64,000 bases of DNA from Salvator merianae (Eukaryota; Chordata; Lepidosauria; Squamata; Teiidae): the NCBI GenBank assembly GCA_003586115.2, contig QVOM02000112.1:102065174-102129173 (forward strand), in the 5' to 3' direction. The notes below the pieces were generated by a model. The model was not told the origin of the DNA and ran no database searches. It saw nothing but the letters and a program-made list of their open reading frames with translations. Positions 36,580 to 47,130 of the stretch are shown here, piece by piece. Every line of letters starts with the position of its first letter. Position 1 is the first letter of the stretch. Position numbers and translations under genes: made by a program.

Positions 36580-36802
36580 GGATCCATTCACACCTAAATT
36601 TTAATCCAGCTTCAGTCCACTTTCAGACTGAAAGAATACATCAGCAAAGTGGCTAATCATTTTCTTTCCACATTATCTAACCCAAAGATGTATTTTCTGA
36701 GTCAGATAATGCTGAAAGAAAATATCTTATTTCTTCACTGCTGTGTTCTCTCAGTCTGAAAGTGGTCTGAAGCTGGATTAAAATTTAGGTGTCATTGGGT
36801 CC
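36580..36802. mobile_element. GGGCCCAGTCACACC-family MITE, 223 bp, TSD TAT
   Basis: The termini are GGATCCATTCACACCTAAA and TTTAGGTGTCATTGGGTCC. TAT flanks both ends (36577-36579, 36803-36805). The interior is an inverted repeat, with TTTTAATCCAGCTTCAGTCC mirrored by GAAGCTGGATTAAAAT. A relative is at 55500-55696. Confidence 0.9.
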
Positions 36803-36859
36803 TATGTGGCTTAGAAGGAATAAAGATAGAGGTCTTCCTGCAATGCCATGGTCATACTT

Positions 36860-37520
36860 GTTTTGGCTCCTTTCACACACCCTCTCCAGCTATGCAATAC
36901 CAAGCAACAGAATAGATTACACTTTTAGTTGGACTATTACCAGATGAAACACACTCGTAGCCAACATCATCTTCATTATCACCTGTGAATCCAGGTAAGT
37001 TTGTAGAGCAGTCACCAGTAGCTGGTTTCCTTTTGGACTGAAGCACAGTAGCCACTGGCTACTGTACTTTCATTAGAAAGGAAATGTGCCTCCAGACAGC
37101 AAGAGGAATTTGCAGCATCTTGTTTAGATCCCACAATCATCTCTTATTGCCCCTGCCAAATGACAGGAGACAATCCTGGGGCAAACCCAGGCTCCTCCTT
37201 TGTTTGTTGTTTACTTGCAGAATTGCTGCTCTTGCAAAAATACCCGTATGTAGGAAGCACACCCCCACTTCCCTTGGTTTTTCCTTCCGCTTCTACATCC
37301 AGGTATTTTTGTAAGAACAGCAATTCCAGAAGGAAATGACAGTCAAGGTAAGCAATCTGACATGATATAAAACCTGGCATCAGAGCTGGATTTATGTCAT
37401 GCCTATACAGTGCGTTTTCAATTCACTATCTCAGGAGTATATTGGGATTGCCAAGGGTATGTGTGGCAATCCCAATATAGTCCCAGGAAAATCGTGTTTT
37501 TAAACTACATCTGGAGGCAG
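36860..37520. repeat. Fold-back repeat related to 18850-19310
   Basis: It shares CTTGTTTAGATCC and an inverted pair TATTGGGATTGCC...GGCAATCCCAATA (37439-37480) with 18850-19310. It adds a second hairpin with arms at about 37221-37243 and 37303-37325 (GAATTGCTGCTCTTGCAAAA). Confidence 0.6.
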
Positions 37521-39059
37521 CTGAAGACAGCAAACTTCCAGTAGACAATACCTGCAAGGAGGACAGGTGCCACTTCATTGTGGCAGCAAAAACTGTTCTC
37601 ATCCCTTGAGTTTACTGCAGTTTTAACCCATACTTGAAGTTGTGGCATAAGAAAGGCAATTCTGTCACTGAACTATGGCCAATAACTTCAACAATAAATA
37701 TTGTTAAACTTTAAAGCGTATTTGCTGGCACAGGTGTGACTCTTCAGGACTTTACTTCCTGGCCTTCAAAAAATACTTGTACTCTCCAACATGTGGGTCC
37801 ACAAAAAAGTTGCCTTTTTAAATTTAGTTGCCTTATTTGGAGGAAGTGAGTGTCACATGGGCCAAAGAAGGAAAGAGAAGAACAACCCATAAGTGCTGAG
37901 GGAGAAAAATGGAACCAAAGAATGGTGTCTGTACTGACTGCATTCATTTTTGTTTCTTCCTGGGTCACTCCTGAGTACCTGAGTTTCTGATTTGCACATT
38001 AAAGTACCTCACAGTTGCCACTCTGGCTACAGACCAAGAAAAGAAGGGGACAAGAATTTTAGTCACGGTGGACACATTTGTGAATGTGTGTTGTTTGTTT
38101 CCCTCTTTCCTCTGGCCATGGGATGCTCCTTTCTCACAGGTTTCATGAAAAGAGACATGTAAATTTTTTAAAAGGCTGCTTGCATGCCAGGAAAATCAGA
38201 ATGGTATCGGACCATTTATAATTTTATTATTTCCATACTGCCCTTCACTGTAGTTTCAGGGGAGTGGACAAAATAAAATGATAAAAACAATAAAACTATG
38301 AGTATCCAAATTTTAAAAATGGAAACAAGACAATAATAAGATACTAGCAGCCTAATTTATGAATGTCTAGAAATATCTCTTATCTACCAAAGAGATGAAT
38401 GCTGAGAAAGGATATTACCTCACATCTGAGAACTTGTTGATGCTTATCAAGAACCACAGCTGAAAAGCCTCCTTGTGCAGCTCCTTCCTAAGTCAGGTTT
38501 TGCATAGAGACGTGCAAAACACTGTCTCGAGTGCTTACAAACCACTCAAGATGGCATTGCCATTCTGTGTGAAGGCTGAGCTTGCTATGTCGAACACTAG
38601 CAAACTCAGCCTTAGGACCAAAGAGCATGCTCACCTCCGCTCACCTTGCTCCCATGCAGCCCCCTTCTGGCCTTCCTATGGGTTGTGGGGAAGCAGGGCA
38701 CACATCATTGCCAAGTAACAGTCTACTGTTTCAGGCTTTTGGGGTCTTCCCCTAGCAGAGGCTGGGGAAGACCCAACAGGCCCAGATTTGCTGGCTGCCA
38801 AATGATGGCATTGCTGCCGGCATGACATGAAAACAGGCTACCCTGTCCCCCCAGCCTTTCGGAAGTCTGAGAGAGGTAGCACAGGACCAAGATGAGTTGA
38901 AGTGGACACTTTCCCATTGCTCCTAGATAGCAATGCCATCTCAAATGTTTTGAAGGAGGTATTTGCATGAAGGAGGGTTAGCAAGGGTTGTGGGAAGTGG
39001 AAAGCTGCAGAAAGTACATTGGTTGGGCAGGTTTTGGGAGGCATGCAAATACAGCCATA

Positions 39060-39364
39060 CTGTCTAAGATTTTTAGGGTCTTTTCTGTGATGGCCCCCAG
39101 ACCCTGGAACAGCCCCCCTCTAGAATTATGTCAGGCGCTATGTTTGTATGTCTTTTAGTACCTGGTTAAAATGTACCTCTTCACCCAGGTCTTTGATGCT
39201 TACCTTCCTCTAAGTGTTATGCTAGGGAGGGAGGGAGGGAGGGAGGGTTGGTTGTATTTTAATGTACATTTTCCACTGTTTTATGGTTTTTATCTTTTTA
39301 TTGTTGTGACCCACTCTGGGACCTTCATGTGAAGGGTGGGATATAAATAATCAAATAAATAAAC
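39060..39364 (+). mobile_element. L2-like LINE 3' end
   Basis: GGGTCTTTTCTGTGATGGCC then GACCCTGGAACAGC is the ...FSVVAPRLWN... module of L2-type ORF2. TACCTCTTCACCCAGGTCTT follows. The 3' end reads GGGTGGGATATAAATAATC with (AAAT)n at 39347-39367. A GGGA repeat interrupts it at 39227-39247. Confidence 0.7.
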
Positions 39365-39461
39365 AAATATTTGAGCCCTAGAATATTGCTTTTAAAACCC
39401 CAGTTCTTGTATCTTATTGCACATAGCTTCACTTTTTATTTTGAAACACAGCCATACTTAC

Positions 39462-39561
39462 TTGGCAGTAAAGACTCGCTCAAAGGCAGTTGAGCCACCT
39501 CGGTGAACAATTTTGCTCGTGCAGCTTTTGCTCTCCTGTTCAACTTTGCTTGCAAAAAATG
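39462..39561 (-). CDS. ALOX5AP: ALOX5AP exon 2
   Basis: This 100-nt exon completes codon 24 (Ala) and encodes FFASKVEQESKSCTSKIVHR then GGSTAFERVFTA, ending two bases into Asn57. It is the least conserved part: the loop after helix 1 differs from human (which has FFAHKVEHES at the start). TAFERV near the 3' side is kept. Flanking sites are TTTTTATCAG and GCCAA|GTAAGT. The length of 100 nt keeps the frame across all five exons. Confidence 0.96.
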
Positions 39562-39799
39562 CTGATAAAAAGAATGCTTAATTTCTATTTGATTTCTGTA
39601 TTTATACCATGTTCATCATTATTTTAAAAAGTCAAAGCAGCAATGGATACTAACAGAACAATAATGTCTGAAATAGCAGTATAAACAGTTCAGTAAGTTC
39701 TATGTTAGTGGCTAAATAACTCTCAATATTTCAATAATATAATAACTAATAAAATACCTGCATTTACAGACAGACTTCAACTGAATATAGGAGCAGATA

Positions 39800-40213
39800 A
39801 ATGTTCGCAATCAAACATTCCAAGGTGAAACAGTTCTCACGGTGCAGCAGCTATCTGCACTGCGAGGGTTGGAACATCCCGGAAATGGGTGTCCAGCATT
39901 CACAGTGTGAATACTGGCCACCTGCCATGGCAGAGGTGACCAGGGATGTGGTACATGACCGCACAGCTGCAGCCGCAGTGCGTTCGCACCCGGAAATGGA
40001 TGTGAACGTTGCGTACCAGGAGCAGTCCTGCTGCGTACCAGGAGCAGTCCAGCTGCTCCCGCTACAGCTAGGGAGCACAATTTAGTGCTCCACAACTATT
40101 AGTGATTGGGAGCATCTGTAGATGCTCCTGATCACTTGGGCCTCTGCACAGTGCAGATGCACCTCACTTGGGAGCATCCAATCATTCACTAGTGAGTAAG
40201 TGTGAACAGACCC
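39800..40213. mobile_element. GGGCC-type MITE, hairpin-ended subgroup, left end lost
   Basis: It begins inside the subterminal hairpin (AATGTTCGCAATCAAACATT CCAAGG) and ends AAGTGTGAACAGACCC. The interior TGGGTGTCCAGCATTCACAG and CACTAGTGAGTAAG match 13773-14184 and 61768-62060. Confidence 0.7.
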
Positions 40214-41182
40214 AGTACTTCGGAACCAGAATCTTTAGCTTTACCCAGAAAATCCATTGCCTTTTCAGTATTATCTGCCTTCCAAAAGCAGGCAACTTGT
40301 AGGGGAGAGAGCAAGACAGTGAATGGAAAAGCCTCTGCTTTATGCAGAGGAATAGAAATGTGATGGATGACCATTCTATTTACTACACAGAGCAGCATCT
40401 TCACCAGTTGGTGTCTTGCTACTCCCTGCCTGAGCCACTACTGATGTGAACATGCCTGTTCTCAAGAAAACGTAGCATTAGAGGTGCAATAGTTTTCTGG
40501 TCCTTGCCTATTCTTGGAGCCTCCCCTGGGCATTTTCAGTCCATTATTATATATCTTTCACTTAAGGCCCACCTATAAGTCAAAAATGGGTTATTCTGGA
40601 TGCTTCCTCAGCCGAATGCATTTGTATGAGGCACATTCTAAGGAAAAATAAAAAATAGGCTCAAAAAGGGAGGGGTGACTTCAGAGCCCCATGCACACTA
40701 AAATATATGCACAAGCCCACTGAAACTTGAGGGAGCCTCCCAGATGTGCTACATACAGATTTGTCGAGCTTCTTGAAAGTCTAAATTGCATGACAAACCC
40801 CTGTGCAATTCAGGCTTTAAAGAAGCCCTATGAATCTGTGAGAGTTGCTTCCAGCAGTACCACCAGCAGCGGCCACTATTAGTCAAACCAACTTGAAGCA
40901 GGAAGTCCCAGTGGCAGAGGGCACACTTTGCTCTGGAGTGGCAAACACGCTTGCTGACAGTTCCTCACCCCAGTCATTGCCTGCTGGGAGCTTTGGGGCA
41001 GGAGGGAAGCTATTCTAGCTGCTGCTGTTGCTGCTGCTGCTGGAGGTGTGCATAATTACTTCATTCTTTGGAAAGGGAAGTGAGAGTCTTGAGGAATGGG
41101 AAAAGTGACACAATGTCACTGCAGATCTCATTGTTGCTGTGCATAGTTCCTGCCTCCATTTCCTCACTGCAAATCACCCCTA

Positions 41183-41310
41183 GGCTGTGGTTGCACCTGA
41201 TGTTCAAGACGGTACGAGGCAGTCTCTGGCTCCCAGGGACCCACACCCAAAAATGCCCTTCTGCTTTTATCTGAGCTATCACCCCCCACCCCACCCCAAA
41301 TCTGATCTGT
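41183..41310. mobile_element. GCTGTGGTCACACCTGA-family copy, right end lost
   Basis: GGCTGTGGTTGCACCTGATG, AATGCCCTTCTGC and GAGCTATCACCCCCC follow the order of 25956-26170. Confidence 0.5.
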
Positions 41311-43262
41311 CTGGTGTTCAGATTATCCAAGCTCTTAGCCCGTTTCAATTCCATAGTTCGGTTGTATTTTCAGGGTGTGAAGGTGCATCCGGATTACTGG
41401 GGGTAGTAACCAAACTTTCCTGGGAAAGCAGAGGAGGGTTTTCCTTTCCCTTTCTGACCAATGCTAGACTTTGTGATTATTTAGTGGGATGATGCAATCC
41501 ACGTCTGCCTTCTTCTGCCTCGTTGCTTTTTGCATGTGGTCTACAAGTACGGAATGCTGCAGGAATGCTGCAGCTTGTTTCGCCTGCCCCGTTCATCCGA
41601 CTGCCTTAACCTGCAGTTGCTCTTTCTGGGAATTATTTATAAGGCAGGGCTGATCTTGCCTCTTGAGATTGCTTCAGCTCCGCTGACTCCTTCCCCTCTG
41701 TAGCAAAGCATTTAAGAAACAAATGCTGCCTCAAGCAGCCAAAAACACTGGCAGGAGGACTCCCAGCCCACAGTGCATGGTCAGTGATCTCTTCACAAAA
41801 GAGTGAAAAGGAGAAGTAAACTGCACTGAAAGAGGCAAAGCCCCAGCTAGGCTCCTGTCTCTGTGGCTGACAAACTGCTGGAGTTGCTTTTGTTTTTTTT
41901 TTAAAAGCTTTCTCTCCCTTCTCAACAGAGAAGCTGCTTCCCAGGGCTACATGCTGAACCTGCCAAAGCAGGCAGCCCCAAGGAAAAAACGGGGAGGGCA
42001 ACCATAGTGGTTGCGGCAGCCATGTTCGGTGCCTATAAAGTTCAAAGTCCCCTTCCCTGATGCGCGTAGAGTGATTTCCGTATTTTCTTTTTTTTAAACC
42101 AGGAGTGTAAGAGCTTAGGGTAAGTGCTGTTGTTTTTGGCCATAGGAAGAAACTGGAGAATGACAGTTGGAACAGCTTTAAAGGGTCTTAGGCCTAGTTG
42201 CTGGAGCTTATAATAGGGGCAAAGAGCATGGCATAAGCATGCCATTTGCTGTGCCAGGCAACCCCGGGAGTCATTAGGAGCTCTGGGGCTCCTGTCCTTC
42301 GATGTGCCAGGGTCTCCTTCTGCCTTCCAAAGCTTCCTGGCTCTACCCCTTCCTTCTTCCTCTAGTTGCTCTGCTGCCACTGGCAATCTTCTGCTTTAGA
42401 CAGCGCAGCTTCTCTTCCTCGCTTGAAACTGGGAGCTGCTGCCATGTGCTGCTCCCAGACAGCCCCCTCACCTGGGCAGGTGATTTTTTTCCCCCCAGCA
42501 CGCTGGTCACCACGGTAGATCAGCCCTCTTGGCTGCACGTGGATAAGCCTCCTCATTGAGAGGTCTACTCATGAGGTGTAAAGGAAGTCCCTTGGCCACC
42601 CCTAGGGTGGATGGGGCTCATCCTTTGAAGGTGTGGATGCATTTTCCCAAAGAAAAAGGAAGCAAGAAAAAGGACGGGGTAAACTCACGAGCAATGCTAC
42701 ATTTCCCCTTGCCTCTGTCCCCCAAATCCTGGCTGGCAACATGCGCTTGGATCACACATGGATATTGAGTTTATGCACAGCTGCGAAGAAAAAAGGGGGG
42801 AATCCAGTGCTCTTAGCTTTGTGGAAGGAACCTCTGGAGGGTGAGGACAGAGGAAGCTGGCCTTTCCCTCCACAGAGGAGCCAGAACTAGATTGCTAGGA
42901 GTACATCCAATTACAAGACAGCAAAGAGAGGAGTAGCATAAGAGGGGAGGAGAGACCTTGAGTATAAGGAGGAATAAAATAAATAAATAACTCAGTCACT
43001 GGACTAAGAATAGAGAGACTGACCAGTGTGGACAAAAAAAATACAAACTGAAAGAATATGATGTTTCATGGGTGTGATCAAGCCAATATTGACATCAGAC
43101 TCCACTGTGTAGTCAGATAGATTACCGTCTATAGGTGAGGTGTGGCCAGGCTCTAGTGGAGCAAATGTGGAACTCAGAAATGGTATGGTTAAAACCCTTA
43201 TCATAAATAGCTCCATTCACACGCAGCAAAAAACAACAACAAAGTAGTCCAAAAGCACCTTA

Positions 43263-43431
43263 GATCCTTTCTACACTGGGCCTTATTCCAGAATACAGGT
43301 CTGCCGTCTGCATGCTAGGGCAGACCATGGCAGGACCTGCCAGGGACTTGCTGTAGTCTGCACTAGCATGCAAATGGTAGACCCCCCACTCTGAGATGGA
43401 ATCTGGAATAAAGCCCAGTGCAGAAAGGGTC
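43263..43431. mobile_element. 169-bp MITE, TSD TTA
   Basis: The termini are GATCCTTTCTACACTGGG and CCCAGTGCAGAAAGGGTC. TTA flanks both sides (43260-43262, 43432-43434). The interior is largely inverted (CCTTATTCCAGAAT and ATCTGGAATAAAG). Confidence 0.88.
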
Positions 43432-43433
43432 TT

Positions 43434-43600
43434 AGAGATGGTAGTGTGTGTTCTCATCCCGTCTCTCATCCACCTTTTCTATCCTAGAATGTTCAGGGGA
43501 GAGCGAGGAGGTAGACTGGTGTGTGAACAATCCCTCTTGCGAACCACTTCTGTCTGAGCTGCCTCAGAGGTGTGCTGTTTTTAAAAAACTGCATGTAAAT
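43434..43600. mobile_element. Fragment of GGCTGTGATCAGACA-family MITE
   Basis: CATCCACCTTTTCTATCCTA, GACTGGTGTGTGAACAATCC and GAGCTGCCTCAGAGGTG match the interior of 28252-28483. The termini are missing. Confidence 0.55.
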
Positions 43601-44659
43601 GCAGTTTATTTCAGCAGAATATCTCGAGAGCACCTCTCTACTTCTCACCCTAATGCAATAATTTTTACTCACGGAATTCTCTTCCTTCTATCAGGCAGCC
43701 TCCCGGTCTCAAACCATAGCTACTCCCAAGCGGAATGACACTTGCAGCCTCAGCATGCTGAGTAGTTTCATCTACCAAAGAAATGTCATTCTGTGCTTTC
43801 CCAAGCTTTAAGCAAAGTGAGGAATCTGCCTCAATCAGCAATTTTTTAGTGTGGGGGTGGCAAGGGGGCAGCAGGTTGTTCCCTGGCCCCATCTCAATTC
43901 ACTTCTGATGGGTCAAGAAATCTCATTTTTAATTTGATGAATTGCACATGCATAGCAGAGAACACAGGATATAGCCCTCTCTTATACTGAATTCCCTCTT
44001 TCTTTCCTGTTCTTTCTTTAAGCCACAAAGAACCATATAATTGACCTTTGTTATATGAGCTTCATTCATTTTGTAAAGTCTAGAAAAACTATCCCTCATA
44101 TAGTTTGCTTTGCAAATTCCCATTGCTTATACTATCGTTGCAATCTCTTGCTACCAAAGAGTAAAATAAATATGGCTTGTTCAGTAGGATTCTGTGCATC
44201 TCTTATAAGTGAATTCTTTTTAAATGGGCCAATGTTTTGAGACAGTTTAAGGTAGCTATGTCAACTGGGAGCTAACATTATTGCTAAACGAGAGGTTAGC
44301 CACATCTGCTCCGTGCTTCCTTGGAAGGTGGGTGTCCTCCACAACCCTGCAGGGATAGTGGAGTGAGGCACACCTTTCTGTTTGAAAACCTAGGCATTAG
44401 CAGCTGGGTCAATTCATGTTTTCCTTAAGTGAGAACAAAACATTTTCATCACAACCAACCTGAGAACTACCATACTCAAACATCTTCTGCTGAAGTTTAG
44501 ACCAACATCTCAGACAACAATAAACTCCAAAAAGTAATGGCAATTCTCAGTGAAACTCTGAAGCACAAACACAGTTTCAAAAAAATATAGACCAAAAGCA
44601 GGTTTGATTCAAATCCTCCTTGTCCAGTGCCCACCTAACTCGTTTCCAAATACACTTAC

Positions 44660-44729
44660 CATTTTGCACAACGCTTAAAAGGGTGACAATGACCAAAAGG
44701 ACGAAGCATCCGACGACTTCTTGGTCCAT
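44660..44729 (-). CDS. ALOX5AP: ALOX5AP exon 1: 5-lipoxygenase-activating protein start
   Basis: This first coding exon (70 nt, ATG at 44729) encodes MDQEVVGCFVLLVIVTLLSV then VQN. As I recall human FLAP starts MDQETVGNVVLLAIVTLISV. FLAP is a four-helix trimeric membrane protein of the nuclear envelope (MAPEG family). It presents arachidonic acid to 5-lipoxygenase for leukotriene synthesis and has no enzyme activity of its own. The five exons (70, 100, 71, 82 and 163 nt) total 486 nt, giving 161 residues, the human length, with every splice phase and GT-AG site intact. I take this ATG because it matches the family N terminus and the exon lies beside a compact promoter. MEDAG lies downstream on the same strand. 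The gene looks functional. Confidence 0.98.
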
Positions 44730-44795
44730 CTCCGCGGCAGGCTTGTCAGAATAGTCTGCTCAACCCTTTTTTCTTCCCAGCAGCTCCACCAGTCA

Positions 44796-44818
44796 AACCA
44801 CAGACGGAGGAAGTGAAA
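44796..44818 (-). promoter_or_regulatory. Candidate myeloid promoter module: ETS-IRF composite and RUNX sites
   Basis: The plus strand reads AACCACA (44796-44802, RUNX core TGTGGTT on the gene strand) and GGAAGTGAAA (44809-44818). The second fits the ETS-IRF composite pattern GGAANNGAAA used by PU.1 with IRF4/8. Both lie 65-90 bp upstream of the ATG. FLAP is a myeloid gene, so the sites are plausible, but their use is inferred. A GATA/TATA-like AGATAAAAAA lies just upstream (44822-44831). Confidence 0.45.
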
Positions 44819-44834
44819 TGTCTTTTTTATCTTG

Positions 44835-45460
44835 CATCACAAAACATTTCAACTGAACATAATAGCAGTACACGAGGGTCAAATAAGTTATTGGTGCATC
44901 AGATTGGTACATTTAAGTGCATCAGCTGTGAGTCCTGCTTTTCAGTCCTTTTCAGAGGGTGACAGCCTTAATCTTAATTTGCATATCTATTTAAAGCATG
45001 GAAGCAGAAGACAAAGCAGTCTTGTGAATGCAACTGGTATGAACTGAAATGTTCAGCAGGGCTTATTTGAAGATGCCTAGAAATTGCAGCTGCAAGTGAT
45101 AAAACTCTCTGTTAGGTATTTGGGGGGCAAGCTATTTAGGGCCTTATAGGTCAAGGTTAACATCTTGAATCGTGCTCAGTAGCGAACTGGCAGCCAGTAC
45201 AGCACTTTTAAGACCGCCATGATATGCATACAGCCAGCCATTCTAGTCAGTAGTCTTCCTGCTGCATTCTGCACCAGTTGCAGCTTCCGAACCATCTTCA
45301 AGGGCAGCCCCATGTAAATTGCGTAAAGGTTTGATGCTAACAGGTTGCTGGAGAGGAGTGAGCAGCTATTGGGTCACCCTTTAGGTACAGAAGGGCATAA
45401 CTTCCCATCACAGTCACATCTTCTACCATCATAGACCACATACCCTCCAACAAATGTCTC
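44835..45460. repeat. Upstream of ALOX5AP; LINE-like repeat at 45090-45330
   Basis: GGGCCTTATAGGTCAAGGTT, ACTGGCAGCCAGTACAGC and GCTGCATTCTGCACCAGTTG then CAAGGGCAGCCCCATG form a phrase common to reptile interspersed repeats. I cannot assign the family. The 44835-45090 part shows nothing. Confidence 0.45.
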
Positions 45461-45465
45461 TCCAA

Positions 45466-45733
45466 GGCCCTTTCTGCACCGGACCTTATTCTGGATTATG
45501 TCCTGGAATAGGGACCTGCCATCTTCATGCTATCGAAATGGGCTTACCAGAGGCTCTGAGGCTAGGAACTTTTATTCCTGGCCCTTCAGAGCCCTCCGTG
45601 CCTGGCCCCAAACCTCGTGTGAGATTCAGGGCCAGTGTGTGGATGAATGCCATTGTGCAAATGCTGTTCCAGACCATGCCTTGCTAATCCAGACCTACTG
45701 GTTCGGGTCCTGGTCTTTCAGTGCAGAAAGGCC
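45466..45733. mobile_element. GGCCTTTCTGCAC-type MITE, 268 bp, TSD CAA
   Basis: The termini are GGCCCTTTCTGCACC and AGTGCAGAAAGGCC. CAA flanks both sides (45463-45465, 45734-45736). The interior GGACCTTATTCTGGATTATG also starts the remnant at 32635, and CTGAGGCTAGGAACTTTTAT resembles 27970. Confidence 0.8.
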
Positions 45734-46439
45734 CAAATTCTGTTGTGGGTTTATGGCTATGCAGGACCCAGGTTGATACCAACCTCCAAATGAACATTTC
45801 TGTAACCCTTCTTAATTTTTGCTACTAATTAAGACAACTTCCAGAGATAAGCTAAAAAGCAGAATTCTACCAGCATTGTACTGGGATCACCTCACAGCTA
45901 TATGGCAATGCAGGCCCTAACACTAAATAAAGGCCCATAGCAATGCTATTCTGTATAGTATATGGCACGGCTTATTATTAGCTGATATTGTTTTAGAGTT
46001 TATATGTGATTTTTTTTTTATAATGTATTGAACTGGATGTGGCCTTTTATGATGAATTTAATTTAATGTTGCTTGTTGTGAGCCATCTTGGGCAAGTTAT
46101 TGGAAAGGTGGTGTACAAATAGGAAGTACAAATATCTGATCAGTGTAAAATAAAAAAAATTAAAAATCTAGGTCCGATGCTGGGTTTTCCAGAATTGTTT
46201 CAGTTACCTGCATCTCTGGCAAGATCTGTCCATTGTTAGCTTCCCAAGTGCGTTGGGGAAAAAAACCAAAGGGTTGTACAGTAAGATGAGCTTCCAAAAG
46301 TCCCCAGAGAGCCAATGCCAAATGGACCTCGTCAGGCATGCCAGTAAATTGAATCCATGCCAAGGGAACACCAGCAAGTCTGGCAGTCCATGGCATGCGG
46401 TATTATCTAAATATCCTGCCACATAGACCTGCCCATGTC

Positions 46440-46770
46440 CTAAGATCTGCCAGTGACACCCTCTTGGCAGTGCTACCCCCTTCAGCAGTTAAGGGGGACA
46501 CATGGGAGGGCCTTCTTGGTGATAGCCCCCATGCTATGGAACAGTTTCCTCCCTGAGATGCATCAGGCACCCTTGCTGTATGTATTCAGATGTCTGGAGA
46601 AGTCTCACCTTTTTACCTTTGTCTTTGGTTGAGGTAACACCACCACCCCCATGCAGGCACAGTTATTGTTTTAGCTAATCTATTTTATCTGTTCTTATAG
46701 TGATTTTTATTGTGACCCATCCAGAGATCTTTCAGTGTAGGGTGGGATCGAAATACAAATGAATAAATAA
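46440..46770 (+). mobile_element. L2-like LINE 3' end
   Basis: GGGAGGGCCTTCTTGGTGAT then GCCCCCATGCTATGGAAC, and the end TGTAGGGTGGGATCGAAATA with (AATA)n, match the 39060-39364 element. A shorter tail of similar type lies at 46050-46140. Confidence 0.65.
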
Positions 46771-46789
46771 AAGTAAAAAATAAAAAAGG

Positions 46790-47128
46790 ATTTAGCTTTA
46801 ATGGAACTGATCACTTTCTACTCTAATATCACATATTCCTAAAACTTTGCAGACATCTGGAGTCCCTTAATTTACCAACATGCCCTTTTAGAAGATTCTT
46901 TTTTACCTCCTGCTCATTATTTGGAAATACTACTTTCGGACCCTCTCTCCTCTGACCCTTCGCAGAATGACAACCTGTAGTCTTCTTTTGCTCAATTTTC
47001 ACTGTTTTCTCATGTAATTATAACTGTTCTAGTGCTTTTCCTGTTTTACAGTTTTGATGTATCTAGATATTTTTCCCTTTCTTTTTGTATTTGATTTGCT
47101 TAATAAAATTTAATTTAAAAAAAAGAAA
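46790..47128 (+). mobile_element. Probable LINE 3' UTR with A-rich tail
   Basis: The segment ends TTGATTTGCTTAATAAAATT TAATTT followed by an A-rich run (47118-47130). It has a polyadenylation-like AATAAA, which suggests the 3' end of a retrotransposed transcript. The family is not identified. Confidence 0.4.
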
Positions 47129-47130
47129 AG

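Larger units (their letters stand above)
34790..36680. repeat. Tandem segmental duplication, two ~0.9-kb copies
   Basis: Copy 1 (about 34790-35840) and copy 2 (about 35841-36680) align over long blocks, for example GCAGGAAGTCTTGGG at 34985 and 35888, and GCCATGGATTTCTGG at 35695 and 36555. Both include the same hAT element and the start of the same D-type MITE. The junction lies in the copy-1 MITE near 35836. Copy 1 alone carries the 142-bp hairpin MITE. Confidence 0.92.
34225..39461 (-). other. ALOX5AP intron 2
   Basis: This 5,237-bp intron holds a tandem duplication of about 1 kb (34.79-36.68 kb), a hairpin MITE, two hAT copies, two related D-type MITEs, a fold-back repeat (36860-37520) and an L2-like LINE end (39060-39364). 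The stretch 37750-39050 has no recognised gene or repeat beyond a LINE tail near 38215-38300. Confidence 0.88.
39562..44659 (-). other. ALOX5AP intron 1
   Basis: This 5,098-bp intron starts GTAAGTGTA. It holds MITEs at 39800-40213, 41183-41310, 43263-43431 and a fragment at 43434-43600, and a CTG repeat at about 41018-41042. GC-richer repeat-like stretches occur at 41880-42000 and 42350-42560. No additional exon was recognised. Confidence 0.9.
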
